NCBI GenBank assembly: GCA_015852425.1
Contig: JAAAIG010000354.1
Span: 3,910 to 36,579 of the forward strand
DNA length: 32,670 nucleotides
Source: Gryganskiella cystojenkinii
Lineage: Eukaryota; Mortierellomycota; Mortierellomycetes; Mortierellales; Mortierellaceae
Reading direction: 5' to 3'
Below are positions 1-10,100 of the stretch, one piece after another. Under the pieces are notes generated by a model that was given only the letters and a program-made list of their open reading frames with translations, did not search any database and had not been told where the DNA came from. Positions within the stretch are counted from its first letter, which is position 1. The number at the start of each line of letters is the position of its first letter. Both the position numbers and the translations under genes were made by a program.

Positions 1-604
1 CCCACTTGCCAGAATCGCCTGCATTCATTATGGCCAATTCGGTCGTCAAGTTGTAAGGTGCCGAGATGGCAAAAGTACCATCACCGACGGGCTTGGGGTG
101 CAACGAATGCTTGAAGTTTTGCATGAAGACAGCGGGTACGAAAAAAGCAGTCTTGACAGGCAAGGTTTCAATGTACTGCTGCACCTTGTACTTGCTGTCA
201 AACACCGGCACACTGTATTTGCCGTGCGAAATGGCCGCAGCGGGGGGGAGTGAGCTAAAGACAATCTGCTCGACAGCAGCAGCGACAGCAGCATCTGCTA
301 TGGCCTTTCCTTGACGGAACTCGCGCTTCTCAAGTTGTTCATCGAACACGCTAACTGTGGCGATGAAGACAGAGTGGGCACCCTGTAGCACGCGTGGGAG
401 AGAAGTAGCATCGTCAGAATCTCCCTGAACAACTTCGGCGCCCTTGGCCTGGAGGGCCTTGGCCTCTGGTTTACTGATGTCTCGGGTCACAGCGCGGATG
501 TGGTACTTCCTGGCAAGTTCGGGGTCCTCTAAGAAGGTGTTGACGACGCTTCCACCTTGGTTACCGGTGGCACCAAAGACCACAAGGATCCGCTTCTGGG
601 ACAT
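1..604 (-). CDS. NmrA-like NAD(P)-binding protein, 3' part beyond the window
   Basis: The reading frame is open from ATG at 604-602 to the window edge: 201 codons, no stop and no intron. The start MSQKRILVVFGATGNQGGSV has the dinucleotide-binding loop GATGNQG directly after the first beta strand. That is the N-terminal Rossmann signature of NmrA/HSCARG proteins, atypical short-chain dehydrogenases. They lack the usual catalytic Tyr-Lys pair and mostly sense NAD(P) redox state or bind regulators. Later segments also fit: HIRAVTRDISKPEAKALQAK, GAEVVQGD, SVFIATV, and IVFSSLPP at the position where catalytic SDRs have their serine strand. About 100-120 residues are missing by family length. It reads away from everything else in the window. 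Partner and role cannot be told; a plain isoflavone-reductase-like enzyme is the alternative. Family call strong, function open. Confidence 0.9.
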   Translation of the reverse strand, partial: MSQKRILVVFGATGNQGGSVVNTFLEDPELARKYHIRAVTRDISKPEAKALQAKGAEVVQGDSDDATSLPRVLQGAHSVFIATVSVFDEQLEKREFRQGKAIADAAVAAAVEQIVFSSLPPAAAISHGKYSVPVFDSKYKVQQYIETLPVKTAFFVPAVFMQNFKHSLHPKPVGDGTFAISAPYNLTTELAIMNAGDSGKW

Positions 605-706
605 GGTTCTTTGTGCGTGAGAAAAATTAAGTGTAAGAGATTCTTGAGATACTGGGATACAAAGTGAAGATGCAGAAAAGAGCCAGCGTGGGAGCGCTTT
701 TTTTTT

Positions 707-711
707 ATTGG
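707..711 (-). promoter_or_regulatory. Possible CCAAT box upstream of the NmrA-like gene
   Basis: CCAAT on the minus strand (ATTGG on plus) lies about 103 bp upstream of the NmrA-like start codon, a usual spacing for fungal HAP/NF-Y sites. It sits next to a T tract at 698-708. The assignment rests only on the 5-mer and its distance. Confidence 0.3.
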
Positions 712-1380
712 CCCGATAAAAATAAAACCCGAATAAAAACAGTGCATTTAGGAACAGCAGCAACAACAACACCTTTCTGCCTTACCCCTCTTGCTTTCCT
801 CCATCGCTTTTCCTTTCCACTCATTAGCCCATCTCAAAAATTCGAGGTTCCCGCTGACTGAATAAGTGTAACGCTAAGAGTGCTGTTGGCCATTTCGTGC
901 TACCAAAACCAATCGATTTTGCCCAGACCAGAAAATCGAGGACCGGATAAAGAAAGTTTCGCTGCCCAAGTTTGTACGACCCTCACACACGAAATAAGTC
1001 GTCGTGTTGTACTTACTTCTCAGTCTTCCCACAAATCACCAACTCCACAAACCCATCATGCCCGCCATCCAGTGCACTCCATCTAGAACCAACTTAGTCG
1101 TTATTGACTTTTTGCTCAAATGAGAGGTAAATGGATGTGAACCATGATGTTCACTGTTGTCGCGACGTTTTTTGGTTCCACTTAGTAAAAGGGGTCGACT
1201 TTGGGAGCTAATAACTATTCAGATGGTAGTCTTTTGATGAATGGAGCACATTAGTTTGAAGAGGGAGGCAAGAGCAATCGAATACACCCTGCCCTTTGGA
1301 CAATTTTTTCATTGAGGAAATGAATTTCATACGACCGAAAACGTTGCTGACAGTTCCAGGCCCTTTACTCTTTTGCTTTC

Positions 1381-1490
1381 ACAGCGAAAGATAATTTTTG
1401 AGAGGGTCAGCGAAGTTCAGCGAATATTTTTTTTACGTATTCAGTCAGCGAAAACCTCGCTCGAATTTTTGAGAGGGGCTATTATTTCAT
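1381..1490. repeat. Imperfect direct repeats with AATTTTTGAGAGG core
   Basis: An AGCGAA motif followed by a core ATTTTTGAGAGGG occurs twice. The first copy is near 1384-1407 and the second near 1447-1478, where a small hairpin-capable AGCGA/TCGCT pair lies before the core. A third AGCGAA lies between them near 1418. Clustered partial repeats of this kind are common at the ends of degraded transposons, but no terminal inverted repeat, target duplication or transposase frame confirms it. Seen directly: the repeats. Inferred: the transposon origin. Confidence 0.35.
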
Positions 1491-1794
1491 CATCAGAGCC
1501 GACACTGTATCTTTGGTTGCATTTAATTACTATTTTGCACCTCATAATGTCGAAGAAACAATATGAGGCACGCTGGAAGAACGGTGTCAAAGCTGCCATA
1601 CTTGTTGGTCTTGCAATTCCAGCCGCTTCAGACACCCACGCTATCTCACAGTACACCAATGAAAATACGTCTGCTATCTCTAAATATTTGTGATTCTCTC
1701 TTCTTCGAAATCTAGTCCCGTCATCAGCCAGACTTCAAGTCGAAGAGTGTGCCAAAAGTGGAATAAGGAATAGAGGATTTGCAAGCCTCCATGG

Positions 1795-1802
1795 TATAAA
1801 AA
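1795..1802 (+). promoter_or_regulatory. Possible TATA box of the SnoaL-like gene
   Basis: TATAAAAA lies 186-193 bp upstream of the SnoaL-like ATG at 1988. It is followed by a C/A-rich leader with several CAAC/CTCC blocks, as expected of a fungal 5' UTR. The motif is a good consensus match, but no transcript start is known. Confidence 0.4.
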
Positions 1803-1987
1803 GAAAGGATTGTGGCCTCCGCTTAAGTTCCTTTTGAGAACCATCCTCGACACTCTCCTCCCACCACTGAACAAACACAGAGTTACCACCGCGTCAAAAC
1901 CTTACTAATCATACCTCCAACTCATTCATTTGCACCAAACTCAACTTACAACGTTCTTTATCGCTCAACAGACCTATTCAGAAGAAC

Positions 1988-2461
1988 ATGATTGACGATG
2001 TGAAAAAATTGTTGGCAATTGAGGAAATCAAGAAGTTGAGGCCACATTATTGCCGGGCCCTTGATGAGAAGAAATTCGAGGACTGGCTCAACATTTTTAC
2101 CCCCAACGCAAAAATATTGGCGCCAGAGGTTAAGGATCGAGCGATGCCAGTTGGTGCCCAAAACATTATCGACTGGGTCCGGGATGTCATGGAAGGTGCC
2201 GCAACAGCGCACCATGCGCATGCAGCTGAGATCACTCTCGTGAATGATCATGAAGCCGTCGGCATCTGGGCCTTGGAGGATAACCTTTTCTGGACGGTTG
2301 AGCGACCCAATACCTTTGGAGCCAAACATCACTTCCGAGGTTTCGGTCACTATCATGATAAATATACCAAGACGGCAGCTGGATGGCGTATCTCTGAGCA
2401 ACTCTTGACACGCGTCTATACGCAGGTTGATGGTGTGGGTCACCCCACAGCAAGACGATAG
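1988..2461 (+). CDS. SnoaL-like (NTF2-fold) domain protein
   Basis: A single-exon gene of 157 residues. The N-terminal segment AIEEIKKLRPHYCRALDEKK followed by FEDWLNIFTPNA is the typical first two helices of SnoaL_4/NTF2-like proteins, where the cone-shaped pocket is opened by the Asp/Trp loop. Downstream strands ITLVNDHEAVGIWALEDNLFW, then RGFGHYHDKYTKTAAGWRI, match the strand order of that fold and end in the usual GWRI strand. Such proteins are small cyclases, hydratases, isomerases or unknown-ligand binders. No active-site assignment is safe from sequence alone. No signal peptide or membrane segment is seen. The start at 1988 follows a leader with a TATA-like box and is the only ATG upstream of the domain. 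Its surroundings are repeat-like rather than a biosynthetic cluster, so the substrate is unknown. Confidence 0.85.
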   Translation: MIDDVKKLLAIEEIKKLRPHYCRALDEKKFEDWLNIFTPNAKILAPEVKDRAMPVGAQNIIDWVRDVMEGAATAHHAHAAEITLVNDHEAVGIWALEDNLFWTVERPNTFGAKHHFRGFGHYHDKYTKTAAGWRISEQLLTRVYTQVDGVGHPTARR

Positions 2462-2498
2462 CCTTGACATTGCCTCGATTTTGAGTTGACCTTGAGCC

Positions 2499-2998
2499 TG
2501 TCAGGTGTATTAGCGCCGCAAGTGATTTGTCGGACCTCGTTATAGGTGCTGAGTCCTGACCCCTGACCCAAGTCAGGATCCGTCCTTATCCTAATCGCCA
2601 ATCCCATCGCTCACGGGCGTAGCCCCAGCTCCTTTCCAATCGTTCCTTAACCTTCCATATCCGTAGTTCTTTTATTATAAAAGAAAACGCCTTACGCGCC
2701 TCATAAAATAAATCAGTATTATCCACTCAAGCTCTCCTACACCTATCCTTCACTTGTCCCCAGCTCTGTCCCGGCTCTGTCCCGGCGCTCTGTCCCGCCT
2801 TTCTATGACGTTCTCGCCCCATTACGGCCTCATTATACCTCTTGTTCATCATCGAATACCTTAGTTATGGCTGTCGTAACGCGCCAGCAGGCCTCTCTGA
2901 GAACCGCGTCGCTCATCCCTTCTATCCAGAATCCCCTTCTGGTGGCCAAGCCACATCGCAGTCTTACTCATTCCAACAATTTAGCCCACTCAAGTTGA
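2499..2998 (+). mobile_element. Possible LTR-retrotransposon remnant (LTR plus first codons)
   Basis: Three things occur in the order expected for an LTR followed by the start of gag. First, a promoter-like core CTTTTATTATAAAAG at 2670-2684 (near-palindromic, TATA-containing). Second, about 190 bp of C/T-rich leader containing three copies of GCTCTGTCCCG (2763-2773, 2774-2784, 2787-2797). Third, an ATG at 2867 opening a short basic/polar frame (43 codons, MAVVTRQQASLRTASLIPS...) that ends at 2998. A hairpin-capable TCCTGAC...GTCAGGA pair lies near 2553-2578. No second LTR, primer-binding site, protease or polymerase is present, and the left boundary is a guess. It could instead be a degraded unrelated repeat. 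Confidence 0.3.
2763..2797 (+). repeat. Short tandem repeat, 3 x GCTCTGTCCCG
   Basis: Three identical 11-base units: two abut and the third follows after two extra bases (GC). They lie in the leader-like part of the possible LTR remnant. The exact copies are seen directly; significance is unknown. Confidence 0.85.
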
Positions 2999-3346
2999 TA
3001 TTCGCTTGAAGGAATAAAAATAAATTGAAGTGAGCGTGATTCGGTTACTGTAGGAACGTCTTGCGGTGGGAGATTTGTGACGGCAATGATAGGTCCTTGG
3101 CAGTCAACCGTCTAGCAACCAACACGGTAGACTGCCGAGGTAGCATACAAAGGCGGAGTATTTCCGCACTCGATTGCGCGATCGTATCCTTGTTTCGAGT
3201 CAACCTCCAAGTGACTGCCTTTTTTCAAGCACCGTTCAAGAACAAGACCGTGGGACAGAACCGCTCCTTTTTTTTTGTGCTTTCGTTCTAACCATTCACT
3301 CACTACCCAACAACTCATCCCCACTCGCCCCAATCAAACAATTACC

Positions 3347-4098
3347 ATGACCGAGACCGCCACTTTTGCCGCTGGATGCTTCTGGTATGTGTTTGAGCAG
3401 AAAGGATCATGTTTTGCTGCCTGTGTTCTTGCACGTCCAAGAGAAGTCTTTGCAGTAAGGCTCCCTTGGCTCCGCAGCTCAAACTCTCTTCGCTCACCCT
3501 TTACCACTCTCTCAACCATCATTTAGGGGTGTCGAGAAGGCTTTCCAAAAGTTCTACAAGGGTGAGACCATCGAGACCGCTGTCGGATATACTGGTGGCT
3601 CCGATGCCTCTCCTGACTACAAAAAGGTACTTTTAAACAAAAACTTTTTTTTTTGAGAAGCAGTGAAAGAGCCTTTCCAAATGACGCGTTTTCCCAAGTG
3701 TAATGCTAATAAAGTCACTTTCTTTCTTATCGCAGGTCTGCACTGGAAGCACCAAGCATGCGGAAGCCCTCCAGATCAAATACACCCCCAATGAAAAAAT
3801 CAATTACCCTGCCCTGGTCGAGTTCTTCTACAGGATGCATGACCCTACGACCTTGAACTCTCAGGGTCCCGATGTTGGCACTCAGTACCGTTCCGCTATT
3901 TTCACCCATAACGCTGAGCAGGAGCGGATCGCAAAGGAGGTCACGGCCCAGGTTCACGAGAAGCACTACAAGGGACAAACGATCGTCACCGAGATTCTCC
4001 CCGCAGGCGAATGGTTCGATGCTGAGGAATACCATCAAAAGTACTTGGACAAGAACCCAGAGGGATACGAGTGTCCCTCTCACTTCTTGAGGTGGTAG
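3347..4098 (+). CDS. MSRA: Peptide methionine sulfoxide reductase A
   Basis: Reduces the S epimer of methionine sulfoxide in proteins and free methionine, using thioredoxin. Three exons, 3347-3384, 3527-3626 and 3736-4098, join in phase to 166 residues. Introns are GTATGT...TTTAG and GTACTT...GCAG. The catalytic GCFW motif (Cys11) is split by intron 1 inside the Trp codon. The conserved block ETAVGYTGGSDASPDYKKV follows, then HAEALQIKY, FFYRMHDPTTLNSQGPDVGT and QYRSAIF, which carry the substrate-pocket Glu and Asp/Tyr residues of the family. A C-terminal GYECPSHF supplies a resolving cysteine. Length is normal for a eukaryotic cytosolic MsrA. The start begins directly with the first strand, so no targeting peptide is present. 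The gene is convergent with TRAP1, with 114 bp between the two stops. It shares stress-response relevance with TRAP1 but no operon-like link. Confidence 0.97.
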
Positions 4099-4117
4099 GA
4101 AAATCGACCAGAAAGCG

Positions 4118-4123
4118 AATAAA
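4118..4123 (+). terminator. Polyadenylation signal of MsrA (AATAAA)
   Basis: AATAAA lies 20 bp after the MsrA stop; a second AATAAA follows at 4143-4148. Position and consensus fit a fungal cleavage/polyadenylation signal. Confidence 0.6.
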
Positions 4124-4181
4124 AGCTCCAACAGGGTATAGGAATAAACAGTACTTGAAACCTGAGTTGTCTATGTTATAG

Positions 4182-4187
4182 TTTATT
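4182..4187 (-). terminator. Polyadenylation signal of TRAP1 (AATAAA)
   Basis: AATAAA on the minus strand lies about 26 bp past the TRAP1 stop, so the 3' ends of TRAP1 and MsrA nearly meet or overlap. Confidence 0.55.
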
Positions 4188-4212
4188 TTCTTCGAGTTAA
4201 CTTTGCAATGAG

Positions 4213-6718
4213 TTACAACTTCTCGCCTTCAACGACCTCGAGCTTCTTGGACTGCATGACCGTGTCTGTGGATTTAGAGTAGGCGGGAGTAGACAATGAG
4301 GCCTCCATGATAGTGTTCAAGCGCTTGAGCATAGATCTGGGATCATCCAGCACACCAGCCGCGATTAACGCATTGTCGTAGATCTAAATTCAAGAGAAAG
4401 CGAGGTAAGCAATCGAACTTTAGAGATACGTTGTGGGTTAATAATGATTCGTTTTTTTGAGAGTTTCTTACCTGCTCAGCAACCTGCTTGGCGAACTTAG
4501 GGTCCTGGCTCTTGATGGACCACAGCTTCTTGATGATAGGATGGTTGACATTGATCTCCAAGTTGGTAGGTGTAGGGGGCATGGCATCCTCACCCATCTT
4601 GGCAGCGCCGGACATCATGGCCATCATCTTACGGACAGCGGGGGAGTCGTGCTCAGTCACGACAGCGGGGTGGCTCATATGACGCTTCGAGACATCAACT
4701 TTACGGACCTGCATACCGAGAGTCTGTCTGAACCAGTCAGCAATGTTCTCGGCCTCTAACTTGTTCTCTTCCTTCTTCAAAATGTCGTGCTCAGACTTGG
4801 AGTCATCTTTGTTCTCCTTCGTCTCCGCATTGTCAAGGACAGCATCCTGGATATCGGCAGAGTCGATCGAGACCAACTTATGTTGTCCAACCTGGCGAAG
4901 GTTGTTGACCACAAACTCGTCGGTGGTATCGTACAAGAAAAGAACCTCGATACCCTTCTCCTTGAACTCCTCGAAGTAGGGACTCTCCTCAGCGAACTGA
5001 CGCTTGGGCACGCAGCTATAGTAGATGTTCTCCTGTCCCTCTTTCATGCGGTCAACATAATCCTTGAAGCTAAAGACCTCGCCGGCGGCGCCTTTGCTGC
5101 TCTCATAACGAAGCAATTTGGCAACATTGGGACGCATGTTCTCGTTCTCTGTGCATACACCCTCTTTGATAAAGTTGCCAAATTCCTCGAAAAAGTGGTT
5201 ATACTTCTTGGAGTCGGACTTGGCCTCACTCTCCAGCCACTTGACGACCCTGCCGGTTAAGACCTGACGAAGCTTCGAGAGTGACTGATCCTGCAACAAC
5301 TCTCTGGACACGTTCAGGGGCAGATCCTCGCAATCGACAACACCCTTGACGAATCGAAGCCATTCTGGCAACAGCGCAGCAGACTTTGCCTGGATCATGA
5401 CCTTGCGAGAGTACAGACTCACACCAGCCTCTAAGCGCTGCATACCCAAGATCTCCATGTGACGCTCGGGAACGTAGAGCAAACTGCTAATAGCGAGAGG
5501 TGAGTCAGTCTTGTAAACCAACTTGAACTGAGGCTTGTCCCAGGCACCAGCGACATAGCGATAAAACTCTGTGTGCTCCTCCTCTGTGATATCCTTCTTG
5601 TCTTTGGTCCAGAGGGGCTGGACAGCGTTGACCTTCTTGTTGTTGATGAGAACAGGATAATCGACGAAGTTGGAGTACTTCTTGATAATACCCTCGACAA
5701 CAGACTCCTTGGCGTACTCCTTGCAATCGTCCCGAAGTGTAATCACAATCTTTGTACCGACGGCAACGTTCTCAGCCTCTGCAATCTCGTACGATCCGGA
5801 ACCATCCGAGGTCCAGCAGTATCCCTTGGAGCCAGGTTGAGCAGAACGGGTGTAGACCTTGATCTCGGAGCCGACCATAAAAGCCGAGTAGAATCCGACA
5901 CCAAACTGTCCAATGATCTTGTCCTTGGTCGAACCGGATCCAGATTCGCCCTCCAAGTTCTCTAAGAAAGCCTTGGATCCAGACCGAGCAATGGTTCCCA
6001 AGTTCGAGATAGCTTCTTCCTCGGTCATTCCAATACCGAAATCCTGGATCGTGAACGTGTTCTTGGCCTCGTCCACAGAGATGTGGATCTCGAGAGGCTT
6101 GCCGCTGTCGAGTTTGGCATCGGTCAATTGACTGTGGCGGAGCTTTTCCAATGCATCCGAGGCATTAGAAACCAACTCACTAGTAGAGACAAAAGGGGAA
6201 AAAAAAAGCATTCATTACTTGGCCCATATCAAGAACTCGCAGCTACGCACTTTTTGGACACAAATCTCGACATCTCTTGCTTACCGAACAAAGACCTCCT
6301 TCTCAGAATAGAGTGAGTGTGTGACGATATCGAGCAGCTTGCGGGTCTCTGCCTGGAAGGTCTTCTTCTTGGTCTCACCAATGATCTTCTCCTGGATCTG
6401 GTCCTGATCCTGATCGGCCGTGCTGGCAAAGGATCGGATTGATGTATAAAGAGAGGAACCGGTCTTGCGACCAACAGGAATGGCTGCCGACCGAAGAGCA
6501 GTAGAGTAGTATGCCTAGCGGAACATGCGGACGAACGTTCGTAAAAAAGATGAGTTAGAGAGGGAAGGGGGGGTGGGGCGGGGTTGGATACTTTGGTGTG
6601 TAGAAGAAACACTTCAAACAAGCATAATACTCACTTTGGTGACAGGACAAGATGACCAGGCCGTAGCAGCGATACGTGACCGGGCAGCGAGAGCAGTGCG
6701 TGTCAAAGAGCGCAGCAT
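4213..6718 (-). CDS. TRAP1: TRAP1, mitochondrial Hsp90-family chaperone
   Basis: ATP-driven chaperone of the mitochondrial matrix. Exons read 6718-6635, 6514-6285, 6179-4472 and 4383-4213 and join in phase to 730 residues, normal for TRAP1. The N-terminus [20 protein letters not shown] is an Arg-rich amphipathic presequence without acidic residues, and the Hsp90 core starts only after about 80 residues. [18 protein letters not shown] and [10 protein letters not shown] precede the GHKL ATPase block. That block has [12 protein letters not shown] (catalytic Glu, Mg-binding Asn), DFGIGMT (adenine-binding Asp) and [14 protein letters not shown] (lid). The middle domain has [11 protein letters not shown] with its ATP-sensing Arg. 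There is no charged linker and no C-terminal MEEVD; it ends in EGEKL, as expected of the organellar paralogue rather than cytosolic Hsp90. It is divergent from UTP10. TRAP1 is missing from Saccharomyces, which helps place the organism. Confidence 0.96.
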
Positions 6719-7176
6719 GTTGGTGATGGTTGAAATGGGGAGCAATGAAAGGAATGCAGTCAGAGGCTGAAATGAACCAAAGCGGAGCACCTTTCCTGGA
6801 TTTTCGAAGAACGAAAGTGACTGCTTGTTTGATGAGCGGTATCACGTGCTCTTTAGACTGAAGAGCAGTCATGGTAAACATTAGGTTGTGCCTTTCTTTT
6901 TCTTTTCTTTTTTTTTTTTTTTCTCCCACCCACACAATCAGTTCAAAGAAAGAAAAGACGGTGCTGCATCCTGTCTCTCTCTCTGTTCATCCATCCATCC
7001 CTCCCTTCCTTACATCCCTCCGCTTCCCGTCTTCCTCTTTCCATTTCATTAGCTCATTCATTCAGTCCTTCTGCATTTCATCATTCTTTTAGCATTTCAT
7101 TTTCTTTTCTTTTTTTAAATCTTTCTATTTTGCATATTTCGTTCCTTAAATACTACATACATACACATATACAGCC
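6719..7176. promoter_or_regulatory. Shared promoter region of TRAP1 and UTP10
   Basis: 458 bp separate the two divergent start codons, so both promoters must lie here. A palindromic E-box CACGTG is at 6843-6848, near the TRAP1 side. A long T tract at 6908-6922 and pyrimidine-rich sequence from 6975 to 7130 precede the UTP10 ATG, as is usual in fungal leaders. No convincing TATA box is seen. Co-regulation is possible but not shown. Confidence 0.55.
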
Positions 7177-10100
7177 ATGTCTTCTTTAGCAAATCAGCTC
7201 AAGAGGATCGGTACCGCAGATGCCAACAAGGGTTCAGAGAAAGCTGCCAAGCACAGGGCTTCCTTTCTCTTTGATTCCAAGCAAGCGGCCGACTATGATA
7301 TCGATACCATCTACTCCATCGGTGTCAACGGTTGCGCAGAGTTGCGTCTTCTCGACGATAACTTTGCTCCCTTTGAGAAGACTCTTTTCTCAGAGTCCAT
7401 GAAGAATGTCGACAGGGCACTTCAGGTACTGTCATTTAACCAATTCAATCGTTACCATGGACTCATATCGTTAATCGACTTTGCTGACGATCTTCTCTTC
7501 ACGCACGAAATAGTCAAAAGAGGACAATGCCAAGTTGGACGAGAGTATCACACAGTTTCTTCGTCTGTTGTCACCTTACTTTTTGTTGAAGCCATCAGGA
7601 AAAGCTCTGGAGTGGCTCATTCGTCGTTTCCGTATCCACGAGTTCAACATTGACGCCATCCTCCACTGTATCCTCCCCTATCACGAGTCTTCTCTCTTTG
7701 TCACCATGGCTGCCATCCTGCGTGTTGAGTATGTGTTCCTTCGTCTTCAGATCCAAGTGCCATCATCAGCCTACATCATATTAACATCATCTTTTTGGTT
7801 CTTGTTTGTAGTGAGGCTAGTCGTTGGAACTTCCTTCTCCCTATTCGCAAAAACAAGCAGCCTCTGGACAGGACAGTCTTGATCCAGGCGATGCTCAAGG
7901 ATAGATCTCTGGTCGAGTTTGTCTGCGAGATCCCTCTCTGGGCCAATGGTCGTCGAGCTTTCAAAACCGCCACCTCGTTCTATGCGGCCGTCATTCTCCA
8001 ATATCTCGCCACGGTGCCCGTTATCACAGACGATGTCCTGACGGTTGTTCTCCCACATGTCATCACTGGATTGAAGGCTAGACAATCTTTCGAGCTTCAA
8101 GTAAGCTACGCCTCCTTTTTTTGTAATGCGCTTATACGGTCGCGTATGGACTGATCCAAGATGCGGAATACTCACCAATGCGACTCATTGTTAATCCATG
8201 CTTAGATTGCTACCTATATGATCCTCGCTCAGATCTCAGAGCGCGCCACATTGACTGTTGAGACTCTTAATGGAATCACTAGCGAGTTGGTCGTTTCCAG
8301 CACGAACGCGTACCAGATGCTTCTCTGCTTGGTTCACCTTTATCAGACTCAGGAGAACTATAATGTCGTCGCAGATAGGACTTTCCAGCACATCATCATG
8401 ATGCAAAACATCGAAACTCACATCTTGTCGATTCTGGAAAAGTACAGCGCTCAACGATTCATGTTCCCCTTCTTGACGACCCTCGCCAAAAGAGCTGACC
8501 TCCACCCCAACAACTCTCGCATCTTGAGTACCATCTTGAGGGAAGCTCGTCTGCCCTCGCCTATGGTCCATGGCGTTTGCTCTGCGCTTTTGGACCGCTA
8601 CCTTGCCCTTGTAAAGGAGGACGAGAAGGTCGAAATCGATGAGCAAACTCTCTCGATTTTGCATGTCCTTCACGCGACCTACTCGAAGGATCTGGATTCG
8701 TCCCTTGAGATCAAGTTGGAGGAGACCAAGGGACAGGCGGATGGAAAAGTTTACGACCAGCTTTACGCTTTCATCTCCAAGGTCTTCCATGGCACTCGTC
8801 ATCAACCTCTTAAGGAATCCAATACCACTCTCTTCCTCAGTGTCAATCACCCCGAGGCTTCCATTCGACTGTTGGCCGTCAAGAAGCTCGAGACAATCTT
8901 GAAGGAGAAGAAGTCAGAGTTGTCCAAGGTCGACAACACCGACACTTTTGTGAAGGATACTCTCCTCGCCAGACTTCAGGATGACGACGAGCGTGTCACA
9001 GAGCAAGTTTTATCTATGGACGCCCTGACCAAGTTTGTTGGACCCCAAGATCTCCTCCAAGGGTTGGTCAGTGTGATCACAGCGCCCATGAGCTCTCGGG
9101 GAACCCGCGGTCGTTGCCTCATCTACATGTTGACCGTTTTCCTCAGCAACAATAAGAGCCTCAAGGATCAAGTTTTGTCCGTTGTCCTCGGACACCTTTT
9201 GTTGATCAAGGACTATCACAAGTCCGCCATCGCCCTTCTTTCGACCATCTCGACTTCCGAGCTTAAGAACGAAAAGCTCTTGAAAAACGTTAGCTCGATT
9301 GTCAGAGACTTGAACAAGGACGACGCTTCTTCTAACAAGACAGAGTTGCTTTTGGCTGCCGACCAGGCGTTGATCAAGACCTTAGCCGCCAACTTGGCCG
9401 CTCACCCCAATACGACCGAGGCATTGAGCGTTTATCTCGAGGGCCTCAGATCCGGGTCAGCTCCGTTCAGACTCCTGTCCATCTTTGTTATTACAAAGAC
9501 CATTCATCAGCTCGATGCACCTCAGCAAAGCAAGGTGGTCAGCCAATACCTTCCCGTCCTCCTCCATGCTCTCAGAGCCCACTCACCCAAGGTCAAGGCC
9601 ATCAAGGCCGTCGCCAAAGACGGACAGCCCAACCAGGAGCTGTTGACCCAGATCTTGACCAAGACCTGGACTCCCTCGACCGAGGTGTCTGCCATCCATT
9701 TCTCTCTGTTGAGCGTAGTTTCAGACTTGAAAAAGCCCGCGAAACAGACTGTTACCTGGTTGTCTTCGGAGGACCTTTCTGAGTACGCCACCGCTGTCCT
9801 TTCGTTGTACAAGACCTTTGTCGGAACTGTCGACATGTCACCCTACGAGGAGATGATCGAAAAGCTGTTTGAACTCCATCTGACAAGCGACTCGATCGAG
9901 TTCTTGTGCAATCTTTGGACCGATTCGACCTCTTCTTCGTTGATCCAGGTTCGCTCGATCCAAATTGCTAGCGCCAACCTCCAGGCTTTCGCATCCCAGA
10001 CCAAGGTCGATGCCATCGACTTCCAGGTCGTTGCGCCTACGCTTTTGATCGCTCTCGGAAGCCCCATCAAGGCTATGCGTGAGACCGCGGTTTCTTGCAT

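Larger units (their letters stand above)
605..1987. other. Intergenic stretch without a convincing gene
   Basis: About 1.4 kb separates the divergent NmrA-like and SnoaL-like genes. The left 100-200 bp should hold the NmrA promoter and the right 200-300 bp the SnoaL promoter and leader. In between I find no domain-bearing frame on either strand. The longest open frame (1373-1693, plus, 106 codons) has no recognisable similarity. Around 1380-1490 there are related direct repeats with a core AATTTTTGAGAGGG, consistent with remains of a repeat element. A pyrimidine-rich, leader-like tract ends at an ATG at 1058 but opens only a 21-codon frame. Confidence 0.5.
2462..3346. other. Intergenic region with repeat-like sequence
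   Basis: 885 bp lie between the SnoaL-like gene and MsrA. The left two thirds, to about 3000, have features of a retroelement long terminal repeat plus leader (see the separate entry). The right 300 bp hold no frame with recognisable similarity and presumably the MsrA promoter. A T tract at 3268-3277 lies about 70 bp upstream of the MsrA start. Confidence 0.5.

Noticed and set aside
1058..1123. Leader-like sequence followed by ATG (MPAIQCTPSR...)
   Set aside because: The frame stops after 21 codons and I find no exon to continue it; could be a dead gene start but is unsupported.
6871..7092. 73-codon frame in the T/C-rich UTP10 leader
   Set aside because: Homopolymer and CT-repeat translation, no start context; a leader, not a gene.
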